Source: Candidatus Saccharimonadota bacterium
Lineage (GTDB): Bacteria; Patescibacteriota; Saccharimonadia; Saccharimonadales; UBA4665
Direction: 5' to 3'
DNA: 9,206 nt
Assembly: GCA_028289265.1 (NCBI GenBank)
Contig: JAQGGU010000026.1
Location: 1-9,206, forward strand
Positions within the stretch are counted from its first letter, which is position 1. Each line of letters opens with the position of its first letter. The position numbers were made by a program, and so were the translations under genes. The notes beneath the pieces are model-generated. The model ran no database searches and was not told the origin of the DNA. It saw nothing but the letters and a program-made list of their open reading frames with translations. Below are positions 1-5,894 of the stretch, piece after piece.

Positions 1-113
1 ACGGGCTTTATTATTTGATGGCAGCGTACTACTATGAAGTACACTCAACGTACCGGCTATGACTCATCTACTCCGTACACGGCGAGATAGAAGCAACAAT
101 AGTATTACTTTAT
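1..113. other. Left-edge stretch without a resolved gene
   Basis: No complete gene is visible here. One forward frame is open from base 3 to a TGA at 60-62 and would read as the last 19 residues of an upstream protein (GLYYLMAAYYYEVHSTYRL). It is too short to identify and could be chance. Other frames hit stops early. No Shine-Dalgarno site precedes the next start at 114. A weak -10-like TAGTAT at 100-105 lies 8 nt before that ATG, which would fit the leaderless layout of other genes in the window, but it matches only four of six consensus bases. Confidence 0.3.
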
Positions 114-791
114 ATGTCTGAATTAGCTTATGACCCGAATACGCCTCGCACCTATCATGACGCGCTTACTGCGGCCATGTTCGCGGAGCAGATACGGGGT
201 ACTAAAACCGTCCTTAGTATAGCCGCCGGCCGTACCGCACTTGCTTTCGACCTCTGTAGAATGGATAATCGACCACTGGTCATCTCGTTAGACCCAATGT
301 ATAAAAATCAACCTTTTTCAAGGCGATGGGAAGACCGGTATGTTGCCGGTCTCGCGCAAACTATTCCGTTTGTGGATGAGTCGTTCGACCTTACGATATG
401 TCACTTTGGAGTACAGCATATGCCGCCGAAAACTGTACCGGCTGCCGTAAGGGAAATGCTGCGCGTCACCAAGCGTGCAGGTTTCGGTCCATACCGGGGT
501 AATATTATGATAAACCCCGTGTTCAACGGCGAAGTACTAGAGCAGGAACTGATGGCCGCCGGACTGTCTGGTAGTGTGGCTGCTGTCGATTGGCATGACC
601 GCGAGGCCTTTCCGCTCGTGCTGAGGAAAGATGTTTTCCCCTCATTGGCTATACTGAAAAATGACAGTCTGGATGACGACGTTCAGGATAGGTTATTGCA
701 GGTCATAGCAGATACGACGGCGCTTCGCCGTAAAAGGAAAAGCCTGGGCGAACGGATTTCCCGGCTAAAAGGCGGTACCAGTTACAGGTAA
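114..791 (+). CDS. Class I SAM-dependent methyltransferase-like protein, degenerate motif I
   Basis: A 225-residue soluble protein with the layout of the Methyltransf_11 fold. What is seen: a beta1 strand and loop at residues 33-41 (VLSIAAGRT), an acidic residue ending beta2 (D60 in VISLDP), and the typical block AQTIPFVDESFDLTICHFG (81-99), where families have 'LPFpdnsFDvv'. A helix with REMLRV (113-118) follows, as before the usual 'lkpGG' turn. The SAM-binding loop, normally D/E-x-G-x-G-x-G, is reduced to S-I-A-A-G-R-T, so binding may be altered or lost. The C-terminal third (about 130-225) is unrecognised and ends in a basic region (RRKRKS, 205-210). ATG 114 is the only start after the in-frame TGA at 60-62; no Shine-Dalgarno site is present. 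The substrate cannot be inferred. It stands alone, 45 nt before the HAD gene, which has its own promoter. Confidence 0.72.
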   Translation: MSELAYDPNTPRTYHDALTAAMFAEQIRGTKTVLSIAAGRTALAFDLCRMDNRPLVISLDPMYKNQPFSRRWEDRYVAGLAQTIPFVDESFDLTICHFGVQHMPPKTVPAAVREMLRVTKRAGFGPYRGNIMINPVFNGEVLEQELMAAGLSGSVAAVDWHDREAFPLVLRKDVFPSLAILKNDSLDDDVQDRLLQVIADTTALRRKRKSLGERISRLKGGTSYR

Positions 792-818
792 TCCTAGTAT
801 ATAACCCTGTTTATTCGG

Positions 819-824
819 TATAAT
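819..824 (+). promoter_or_regulatory. Consensus -10 box of the HAD/rlmD-like operon
   Basis: Perfect TATAAT, 12 nt before the ATG at 837. Initiation about 7 nt downstream would leave a leader of only 5-6 nt, and no Shine-Dalgarno site lies between. No good -35 box is seen at 16-18 nt spacing. The box overlaps the left arm of an inverted repeat that also spans the start codon. Confidence 0.6.
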
Positions 825-850
825 AGCAGTCAACCAATGGCTGCTATTAT
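820..850. repeat. 10-bp inverted repeat enclosing the HAD start codon
   Basis: Left arm ATAATAGCAG (820-829) and right arm CTGCTATTAT (841-850) are perfect reverse complements around an 11-nt loop that holds the ATG (837-839). The left arm shares five bases with the -10 box. The right arm is codons 2-5 and part of codon 5's final base, and is followed by T-rich sequence (TTTTGATTTT). In RNA made from upstream transcription it would form a hairpin with the start codon in the loop and a U-rich tail. RNA started at the local promoter would lack the left arm. Confidence 0.6.
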
Positions 851-1460
851 TTTTGATTTTGACGGAACCATCGCGGATAGTTTTGACTATGTCGCTAGTT
901 TTTTAGAGCGCCACGTGCGCCGCGGGCACCCTTTGACTGAGGAAGAGAAGCAAAAACTGCGCGGTATGACCATGCAGCAAATGGCCACGCACCTTGGTAG
1001 CCCCTGGTGGTATCTGCCGGTTCTGTTTGTCGTTGGGCGCCGGGCAATGGGTAAGGCAATCTACAATGTCCCGATCTTTGATGGTATGGGAAAGGTAGTT
1101 GAGCAGCTACACGCCGAGGGCCATGAGTTGATGATCGTGAGCAGTAACAACAACCGTAATATCAAAAAATCTCTCAAGCAGCACCACCTTTACAAGTACT
1201 TTACGGATGTCTACGGCAATGCCGGATTTTTTGGTAAAAAACGGGCGATCCGCCGCGTTCTGTGGCGTAATAGCTTAAAGACAAAAGAAGCCGTCTATAT
1301 CGGCGACGAGGTACGTGATGTTGTCGCTTCTAAAGCGGCGGATGTGCGGGTCATCGCGGTGTGCTGGGGTTTTGACCAGAAAGACATATTGCAGTCGCAC
1401 AACCCCACCGCAATAGCCGACAAACCACAAGATATTATCCGAATACTCGAGGAGTTGTAG
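837..1460 (+). CDS. HAD-superfamily hydrolase (phosphoglycolate phosphatase-like)
   Basis: A 207-residue cytoplasmic phosphatase-type HAD protein. All four HAD motifs are visible. Motif I is FDFDGT, with nucleophile D7 and acid/base D9. Motif II is the serine in MIVSSN (S102/S103). Motif III is a lysine in GKKRAI (K134 or K135). Motif IV is GDEVRD (D157, D161), which holds Mg2+. A mainly helical cap (about 15-80) sits between motifs I and II, as in subfamily I/Gph-type enzymes; it contains an aromatic stretch, PWWYLPVLFVVG (56-67). The family hydrolyses small phosphoesters such as 2-phosphoglycolate, but the substrate here is not determined. The ATG follows a TATAAT box by 12 nt and has no Shine-Dalgarno site. 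The TAG stop overlaps the GTG of the next gene by one base, so the two are co-transcribed and probably translationally coupled. Confidence 0.88.
   Translation: MAAIIFDFDGTIADSFDYVASFLERHVRRGHPLTEEEKQKLRGMTMQQMATHLGSPWWYLPVLFVVGRRAMGKAIYNVPIFDGMGKVVEQLHAEGHELMIVSSNNNRNIKKSLKQHHLYKYFTDVYGNAGFFGKKRAIRRVLWRNSLKTKEAVYIGDEVRDVVASKAADVRVIAVCWGFDQKDILQSHNPTAIADKPQDIIRILEEL
1450..1454 (+). promoter_or_regulatory. Shine-Dalgarno site deciding the GTG start at 1460
   Basis: AGGAG lies 5 nt before GTG 1460 and 11 nt before the next in-frame ATG at 1466. The spacing, together with the stop/start overlap TAGTG, favours GTG, giving an N-terminus of MQMEEV. ATG 1466 is the alternative and would remove only two residues. 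Confidence 0.6.
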
Positions 1461-2719
1461 TGCAAATGGAAGAAGTTGTCATTGAAAAATTAGTATTTGG
1501 CGGTCAGGGACTTGGTACGCTGGCTGACGGCCGTAGGGTTTTCGTGTGGAACGCCTTACCGGGCGAAACAGTCAAAGTAGAAATTATCAAAAAGAAAAAG
1601 TCATATGTCGAGGCGATAGCACGCGAGGTTGTTCAACCGTCGAAAGAGCGTATCGAAGCCGAGGAGGAAAACTACCTGGCGACGTCACCGTGGCAGATCA
1701 TGACGTACGCCGCTGAAAATGAATACAAAAAATCCATCACCGAAGAACTCTTTGCCCGAGAAAAAGTAACCATTCCAGATTTCGGGATTAAATATCCAAA
1801 AGACGAGTGGCACTACCGCAATAAGATGGAATATTCATTTTGGGGTGATGACGATGGTCTGCATCTGGCTTTGCATATGCGGGGGTCCCACGGCAAGCAA
1901 ATAGTGCAGGGGAGTAAGCTGGCTTTGCCGGCGATTGATAAGGCGGCCAACGCAATATGTACTCAGTTAAATATGCTGAGTGGCCGTGCAGGTGACCTGA
2001 AGACTATAATTGTTCGCGCCAACCAAAAAGGCGAGGCGGTCGCAGCGCTATTTACTAAGCTGGAAAAGTTTAAAGAATTGGATCTTCCCGCAGAAGTAAA
2101 AGGCTTGCGGGTGTATTATTCTAATCCCAAGAGCCCGGCTTCGGTACCGACAAAATTACTGTACGAGGTCGGAGATCCTCTCCTGCAGGATGAGTTGCTT
2201 GGAACGCCGTTCGTGTATGATGTTGACTCATTTTTCCAGGTAAATATACCTATTTTCGAACAAGCACTGACGAGCATCAAAGAGCATATCGATGAACCCG
2301 AAGTGACTGATATGTATGCCGGTGTTGGCAGTATCGGCCTCAGTGTGGCTACCGACAGAGTTGACCTGGTCGAGCTTGATCCGGCAACTGCTCATATGGC
2401 TTCGCACAATGCCTCGGTAGCCAGCAACCAGATGGTAGTGAATGTCATAGAGACATCAACTGAAAAAGCCCTCGGCTACATCACGCGTGATAAGCCGGTT
2501 ATCTTCGACCCGCCACGCGCCGGTTTGCACCAAAAGGTGGTCGAAAGAGTACTTGAAGTGCTGCCGGAAAAGGTTATCTATCTTAGTTGTAACCCGTCGA
2601 CTCAGGCGCGCGACCTCGCTATGCTGCAAGAAAAATACATCGTCGAATACTTCGAGGCCTACAATTTCTTTCCCCGCACGCCCCACATCGAAACCCTGGC
2701 TGTATTGAAGCGAAAATAA
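1460..2719 (+). CDS. TRAM-domain uracil-5 RNA methyltransferase (TrmA/RlmD family), lacking Fe-S cysteines
   Basis: A 419-residue SAM-dependent enzyme expected to make 5-methyluridine in rRNA or tRNA. An N-terminal TRAM RNA-binding domain spans about 4-58 (GGQGLGTLADGRRVFVWNALPGE). The catalytic part shows FFQVN (258-262), SAM motif I DMYAGVGSIGL (284-294), the acidic E305 of motif II, DPPRAG (350-355), the nucleophile Cys377 in LSCNPSTQARD, and the C-terminal HIET with probable base Glu411. RumA/RlmD enzymes usually have four cysteines for a [4Fe-4S] cluster between TRAM and the central domain. Here the corresponding stretch is ATSPWQIMTYAAENEYKK (74-91), with no cysteine. The exact target cannot be told from sequence: 23S rRNA (RlmD/RlmCD-like) or tRNA U54 are both possible, so no gene symbol is given. 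It is the second gene of an operon with the HAD hydrolase. Confidence 0.9.
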   Translation: MQMEEVVIEKLVFGGQGLGTLADGRRVFVWNALPGETVKVEIIKKKKSYVEAIAREVVQPSKERIEAEEENYLATSPWQIMTYAAENEYKKSITEELFAREKVTIPDFGIKYPKDEWHYRNKMEYSFWGDDDGLHLALHMRGSHGKQIVQGSKLALPAIDKAANAICTQLNMLSGRAGDLKTIIVRANQKGEAVAALFTKLEKFKELDLPAEVKGLRVYYSNPKSPASVPTKLLYEVGDPLLQDELLGTPFVYDVDSFFQVNIPIFEQALTSIKEHIDEPEVTDMYAGVGSIGLSVATDRVDLVELDPATAHMASHNASVASNQMVVNVIETSTEKALGYITRDKPVIFDPPRAGLHQKVVERVLEVLPEKVIYLSCNPSTQARDLAMLQEKYIVEYFEAYNFFPRTPHIETLAVLKRK

Positions 2720-2793
2720 ACAGCTTTCCTCGTGAAGCAATGCACGAGTGTCTATGTTTAAATGATACATATGAATTTCACTATAGATAGGCA
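2720..2793. other. Short intergenic gap with a weak hairpin
   Basis: A 6-bp inverted repeat, CTCGTG (2729-2734) and CACGAG (2743-2748), has an 8-nt loop and no clear T-tract, so it is at best a weak terminator of the upstream operon. A -10-like TATAGA (2782-2787, four of six consensus bases) stands 6 nt before the next ATG, again consistent with a leaderless transcript. No Shine-Dalgarno site is present. Confidence 0.3.
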
Positions 2794-3639
2794 ATGATAA
2801 TGTGGGCTGTCACTATTCTTTTCTACGCGGCTTTTGGGTATATCCTGTACCGTATTGTACGTAGGCCGGTGAGAGACTCATTTGGAGGTAGGATCGAATT
2901 TCGAAAGGGCCGCGTATACGAGTTCGTTCTTGGGGATTACCTTCAATCGTATCAAGCATTCGGTTATTTTAATGGCCTGGATATTTTCTTGCCATTCCAG
3001 ATGCCACATATCTATTTGGATAGTAGAAAGGCCGGCGGCCACAGAGTAGGGGCTATATTTGATAGCAGCCAACGTATTTCGCTAGAGGGAAATTTTAGCC
3101 AGTATTTCAACGTGTTTGTGCCTCAGCGTTATGAAACTGTTGCGCTCAGTGTATTATCGCCTGATGTTATGCAGGTATTACAACGCCATGCAGCCGATTT
3201 TGACGTTGAAATTTATGGAGAACACCTGCGGATTATTAGTAATCGCGACGTCGTTCGCGATACGGAACTGCAGACAAGTCTTATGGGAGTCGCAGAAAAA
3301 GTATTACAAGAGCTCGAAGACCGGCAGCGAAGCTGGACGCTGTCGAATACGATGCAATCAATAGATCAGGACCTGCGCGTCTATCCTGAATCCGGCTTTC
3401 GCCGCTTTAACCGATACGTCAGTTGGAAGAGATTTTGGCTCAGTATTTTTTGGTGTATGTGCATAGTACCGTTTTTTGTACTCACCGGTTACTACCTTTG
3501 GATGGAAAACTATGGGCTTGCAACTATTTTTCTAGCCGTAACGGTGGCCGAGTACTTAGCTCTCCAGTGGTTTACTGGGTCTATGCAAGCAAGCAGTCGA
3601 TTCCATTCTCGATGGGGTTCAAAGCCACAGGCCCGGTAA
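2794..3639 (+). CDS. Unrecognised membrane protein with central soluble domain and three predicted helices
   Basis: A 281-residue protein that I cannot assign by name. One hydrophobic helix lies at the N-terminus (about 3-19, no signal-peptidase site apparent) and two at the C-terminus (about 214-236 and 241-260). Between them is a soluble, probably alpha/beta domain (about 30-210) with conserved-looking turns: LPFQMPHIYLDSR (66-78), ISLEGNFSQYFNVF (95-108), LSPDVMQVL (121-129) and FDVEIYGEHL (136-145). Basic residues follow helix 1 (RRPVRD), so the domain is probably cytoplasmic by the positive-inside rule. The layout loosely recalls DUF3137-type proteins, but this is from memory of motif style, not a search. 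Start: ATG 2794, with a second in-frame ATG at 2800 giving nearly the same protein. It ends 34 nt from the convergent gene. Confidence 0.75.
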   Translation: MIMWAVTILFYAAFGYILYRIVRRPVRDSFGGRIEFRKGRVYEFVLGDYLQSYQAFGYFNGLDIFLPFQMPHIYLDSRKAGGHRVGAIFDSSQRISLEGNFSQYFNVFVPQRYETVALSVLSPDVMQVLQRHAADFDVEIYGEHLRIISNRDVVRDTELQTSLMGVAEKVLQELEDRQRSWTLSNTMQSIDQDLRVYPESGFRRFNRYVSWKRFWLSIFWCMCIVPFFVLTGYYLWMENYGLATIFLAVTVAEYLALQWFTGSMQASSRFHSRWGSKPQAR

Positions 3640-3673
3640 TCGCTATACCGATAAAGTGCTTTGGCGCTAGGAT

Positions 3674-4153
3674 TTAGTGAGTAATTTCAACCAGGTCATT
3701 TGACAAGTTTGGAAGCTTGCCACTGTCTTTTTGGTACTGTAGCTCTGTAGCCATCACCCATACTGACTCAGCGTCGGCTGCAGTGAAGGGGGCTTTTGGC
3801 CGGTAGAAAGCACCAGGAAGTACCAGGCCGACTGCAGAGCGGTGAGCCACTGGATCGCTGTTTTTAGTTGCGCCAGCCTCAGACTCAAATTGAACGCCTA
3901 TAACGTGGGCGGGTTTAGTGCTGCCGGGTGTAACGTTTTTCGGTAGGGCGTATACGACGGCTCGCCATGCGGGAGTTTGCGCCAGCCTTTCGACAAAAGC
4001 AGGTGCGGCCGACTCGATGGCTCGCCCAACGATACCGAGCCTGATCAGCTCGTCACTGTGGCGTTGCTGTATATCGTCTAGAGCAAAAGATTGTTCTGCG
4101 TTAGCTATAAATTCTGAAAAATCGTCTTTGAAGGGTACTGATTCTTGCGACAT
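3674..4153 (-). CDS. Protein of unknown function, 159 residues, leaderless start
   Basis: I do not recognise this gene. The reading frame is open upstream to 4213, but the start is placed at ATG 4153 (MSQESVPF). A promoter with TTGCCA, 17 nt spacer and extended -10 TGG-TATAAT ends 7 nt before it, so transcription should begin at or next to this ATG and the upstream 20 codons would not be transcribed. The protein has no membrane segment, signal peptide or cysteine. Residues 5-60 look helical and acidic at first (DDFSEFIANAEQSFALDD), then comes RLGIVGRAIESAAPAFVERL. The second half is a likely beta-rich domain (AWRAVVYAL, AHVIGVQFE, SAVGLVLPGAFY, SVWVMATEL). It is transcribed divergently from the pseudopilin-like gene and convergently with the membrane protein gene. 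The stop is TAA. Confidence 0.68.
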   Translation of the reverse strand: MSQESVPFKDDFSEFIANAEQSFALDDIQQRHSDELIRLGIVGRAIESAAPAFVERLAQTPAWRAVVYALPKNVTPGSTKPAHVIGVQFESEAGATKNSDPVAHRSAVGLVLPGAFYRPKAPFTAADAESVWVMATELQYQKDSGKLPNLSNDLVEITH

Positions 4154-4160
4154 GGAATAT

Positions 4161-4189
4161 ATTATACCACAAACATGTAAAAATGGCAA
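4161..4189 (-). promoter_or_regulatory. Strong extended -10 promoter for the minus-strand gene
   Basis: Read on the minus strand: -35 TTGCCA (4189-4184, five of six consensus bases), 17-nt spacer, and TATAAT (4166-4161) preceded by TGG (extended -10). The start codon at 4153 follows after 7 nt, so the mRNA should be leaderless. This is the best complete promoter in the window. Confidence 0.75.
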
Positions 4190-4261
4190 CAGATTTTCAT
4201 TCCTAGCCTCCACTTGTACTAGCTCACAGGAGGTCGAACTCGTCCGCTCAACAATCGAAGG

Positions 4262-4270
4262 TGCTATTAT
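4262..4270 (+). promoter_or_regulatory. Extended -10 promoter for the pseudopilin-like gene
   Basis: TGC followed by TATTAT (five of six consensus bases) at 4265-4270, with no clear -35. Expected initiation near 4277 gives a leader of about 20 nt that contains the Shine-Dalgarno AAAGGA (4285-4290), 6 nt before ATG 4297. It sits back to back with the minus-strand promoter in a 143-bp divergent region. Confidence 0.5.
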
Positions 4271-4296
4271 GTAAAAAAGTACTCAAAGGATAAAAT

Positions 4297-4974
4297 ATGC
4301 CTCAAGAATTTCCTGCTGATCAGCCGCAACAAGACGATTCCTCAACTACTCATCCTAGCCACCAGCCGATAATCTCAAATGCTTTTCCACGGTACGGTAA
4401 TGGCGAGCAGCATCCTTTTCAAGGAGGACGACCCCCTATAGATGACTCAGGAGGCCGTACGCCCAATCATAGGCCTAGTATGTTTATCAGAGTGCTTTTT
4501 GGGGCGGTAAGTTTCGTACTTTTAATAGGCGTACTCTTTGTTGGAGCAAAGAGTTGGTCGAGGATGACTACGCCAATATCTCTGGAAGAGAAACAGCAAA
4601 TCGCCGCCGACAACTTGCAGAAGATGCAGAACCGCGACACCGAAAGAGAAGTTGACTTGCGTTCGCTCAGTGCTCAACTGGAGTATTTTTATGACAATCA
4701 CAAGTACTATCCCTCCTTGGAGCAGATTAATGACAATGACTTCAGAAAGAAAGAGTTTGACAATCTTGACCACGGCGGCCCTGAGCCTTTTCGTGATCCG
4801 TTAGGAAAGACCAGTAAAATGAAAGACTCTTTGGGTCGCGCCCAGTACATGTACCGGACTGAACCCGGTAGCTGCGACAATACTGGAACAAAGTGTGCTC
4901 ATTATGTACTTGGCGCTTTTTACGAAGAAAATCCAAGCAACTCCAACTACTTCCGGCTCGGAAGCGTTAATTAA
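4297..4974 (+). CDS. Membrane-anchored pseudopilin-like protein with Pro-rich N-terminal tail
   Basis: A 225-residue single-pass membrane protein. Residues 1-60 are hydrophilic, disordered-looking and rich in Pro, Gln, Ser and His. One transmembrane helix follows (about 62-83, MFIRVLFGAVSFVLLIGVLF). The outer part starts with a helix and the block RDTEREVDLRSLSAQLEYFY (113-132), then DNHKYYPSLEQIN. This resembles the 'R-x-x-D-l-x-x-i-x-x-A-L-x-x-Y...YP' region of GspG-like major pseudopilins of type II secretion and type IV pilus systems. Cys193 and Cys200 could form a surface disulfide. Unlike true prepilins it has no G-F-T-L-x-E prepilin peptidase site before the helix, and the pre-helix segment is far too long for a leader. 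It may be a pilus-related accessory or an unrelated surface protein sharing this domain. Start: ATG 4297, with SD AAAGGA at 6 nt. A promoter lies just upstream. Confidence 0.72.
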   Translation: MPQEFPADQPQQDDSSTTHPSHQPIISNAFPRYGNGEQHPFQGGRPPIDDSGGRTPNHRPSMFIRVLFGAVSFVLLIGVLFVGAKSWSRMTTPISLEEKQQIAADNLQKMQNRDTEREVDLRSLSAQLEYFYDNHKYYPSLEQINDNDFRKKEFDNLDHGGPEPFRDPLGKTSKMKDSLGRAQYMYRTEPGSCDNTGTKCAHYVLGAFYEENPSNSNYFRLGSVN

Positions 4975-5004
4975 CCCGGGACAATGCCCATTACCCTATA
5001 AAGT

Positions 5005-5013
5005 TGCTATAAT
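5005..5013 (+). promoter_or_regulatory. Extended -10 promoter of the PD-(D/E)XK gene
   Basis: TGC followed by perfect TATAAT (5008-5013), 8 nt before ATG 5022, so the transcript should start at or within a base or so of the ATG. No recognisable -35, which extended -10 promoters can lack, and no Shine-Dalgarno site. Confidence 0.65.
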
Positions 5014-5021
5014 AAACAGTA

Positions 5022-5813
5022 ATGAACTATTGGAGGGAACGGAGCCAGCCGTATAAACCTGGCCAGGCGGCGCCTTTTAAGGTCAGCCGCAGTAAGATCG
5101 AGCTTTTTATGCAGTGCCCGCGCTGCTTCTGGCTTGATGTGCGCCTTAAGATTACGCGTCCGAACGGGCCGCCGTTCAACATCAACAAGGCCATCGATGA
5201 ACTCTTCAAGAAAGAATTTGATGCTTACCGCGTAAAAGGTGAGCCGCATCCCATTATGACCGAGTACAGTGTCGCTGCCGTGCCATTCATGCACGAGAAG
5301 CTTGATGATTGGCGGGAGACATTTGTCGGTGTGCAGGCACCTCATAAAGAAACGAACCTGCTCGTATTTGGCGCCGTTGATGACTTGTGGGTGACACCGA
5401 CGGGAGATGTCATCGTCGTCGACTATAAAGCAACTGCCAAGGACAAAGACGTATCAATCGATTCCGGCTGGCAGATCAGCTACAAACGCCAGATGGAAGT
5501 CTACCAATGGCTACTCAGACAAAACGGTCTGCCAGTAAGCAGTACGGGCTACTTTGTCTATGCCAACGGACGGATGGACATGGACGGTTTCTTTAACAGA
5601 ATCGAGTTTAAGACGAAAGTCATCCCATACACCGGTAATGACAGTTGGGTGGAGCCAACTTTGCTCAAGATGAAGGCCTGCATGGATAACGACGCTATGC
5701 CGCCGATCGGTGACAGTATCATGGGCGGCCCCTGCGAATTTTGTACGTACGCCCGCCAGCGCACTGAACTGACCGTGAAGGCTTTACAGGCACAAAAAAC
5801 GGCCAAAGCCTGA
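5022..5813 (+). CDS. RecB/Cas4-like PD-(D/E)XK nuclease with two CxxC pairs
   Basis: A 263-residue stand-alone RecB-type nuclease domain. The N-terminal KVSRSKIELFMQCPRCFWL (20-38) is the usual RecB-family entry helix with its Cys-Pro-Arg. The active site reads GAVDDLWV (117-124, acidic D120/D121), then DVIVVDYKAT (129-138) with D134 and K136, and a downstream Q157-x3-Y161 motif, which is characteristic of RecB/AddB/Cas4 nucleases. Cysteines C32/C35 and C238/C241 form two CxxC pairs at opposite ends of the chain, plausibly ligands for an Fe-S cluster or zinc. Cas4 and AddB instead have one N-terminal cysteine and C-x2-C-xn-C at the end, so this is a variant. No cas genes or CRISPR repeats are nearby, so a DNA repair or processing role is more likely than adaptation. 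It has its own leaderless promoter. The stop is TGA, followed at once by TAG. Confidence 0.85.
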   Translation: MNYWRERSQPYKPGQAAPFKVSRSKIELFMQCPRCFWLDVRLKITRPNGPPFNINKAIDELFKKEFDAYRVKGEPHPIMTEYSVAAVPFMHEKLDDWRETFVGVQAPHKETNLLVFGAVDDLWVTPTGDVIVVDYKATAKDKDVSIDSGWQISYKRQMEVYQWLLRQNGLPVSSTGYFVYANGRMDMDGFFNRIEFKTKVIPYTGNDSWVEPTLLKMKACMDNDAMPPIGDSIMGGPCEFCTYARQRTELTVKALQAQKTAKA

Positions 5814-5834
5814 TAGTAGCTACTACGCTCGCGC

Positions 5835-5864
5835 TTGGCAAAATATTGCTAAGTGTGATATAAT
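5835..5864 (+). promoter_or_regulatory. Promoter of the HD-domain gene
   Basis: -35 TTGGCA (5835-5840, five of six), 18-nt spacer, and extended -10 TGA-TATAAT (5859-5864). Initiation near 5871 gives a leader of about 24 nt with only a weak AAGAG before ATG 5895. A second -10-like TATAAG (5879-5884) is 10 nt from the ATG and could give a leaderless form instead. Confidence 0.65.
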
Positions 5865-5894
5865 ATACATTATCTTACTATAAGAGTTACTGCC

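Noticed and set aside
1..62. C-terminal end of an upstream gene
   Set aside because: Nineteen codons with no recognisable motif cannot be distinguished from a chance open frame.
2729..2748. Intrinsic terminator after the m5U methyltransferase gene
   Set aside because: Only 6 bp of stem, an 8-nt loop and no T-tract; too weak to call.
2456..2794. Open frame of 112 codons on the minus strand
   Set aside because: It lies almost wholly opposite the well-supported C-terminal catalytic part of the m5U methyltransferase gene and shows no family motif or promoter.
4207..4233. CCTCC/GGAGG inverted repeat in the divergent region as an operator
   Set aside because: Five bases per arm with a 17-nt loop is expected often by chance.
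3918..4274. Open frame of 118 codons on the plus strand
   Set aside because: Runs opposite the minus-strand unknown gene and through its promoter; the serine- and cysteine-rich translation looks like a shadow.
5007..5345. Open frame of 112 codons on the minus strand
   Set aside because: Antisense to the start of the nuclease gene and overlapping its promoter; no recognisable protein features.
5022..5813. cas4 as part of a CRISPR-Cas locus
   Set aside because: The cysteine layout differs from Cas4, and no other cas gene or repeat array is present in the window.
5811..5816. UGA read as glycine or tryptophan (alternative code of some CPR lineages)
   Set aside because: The nuclease gene ends TGA TAG, which does not discriminate, but no gene has an internal TGA in frame, so the standard code is sufficient.
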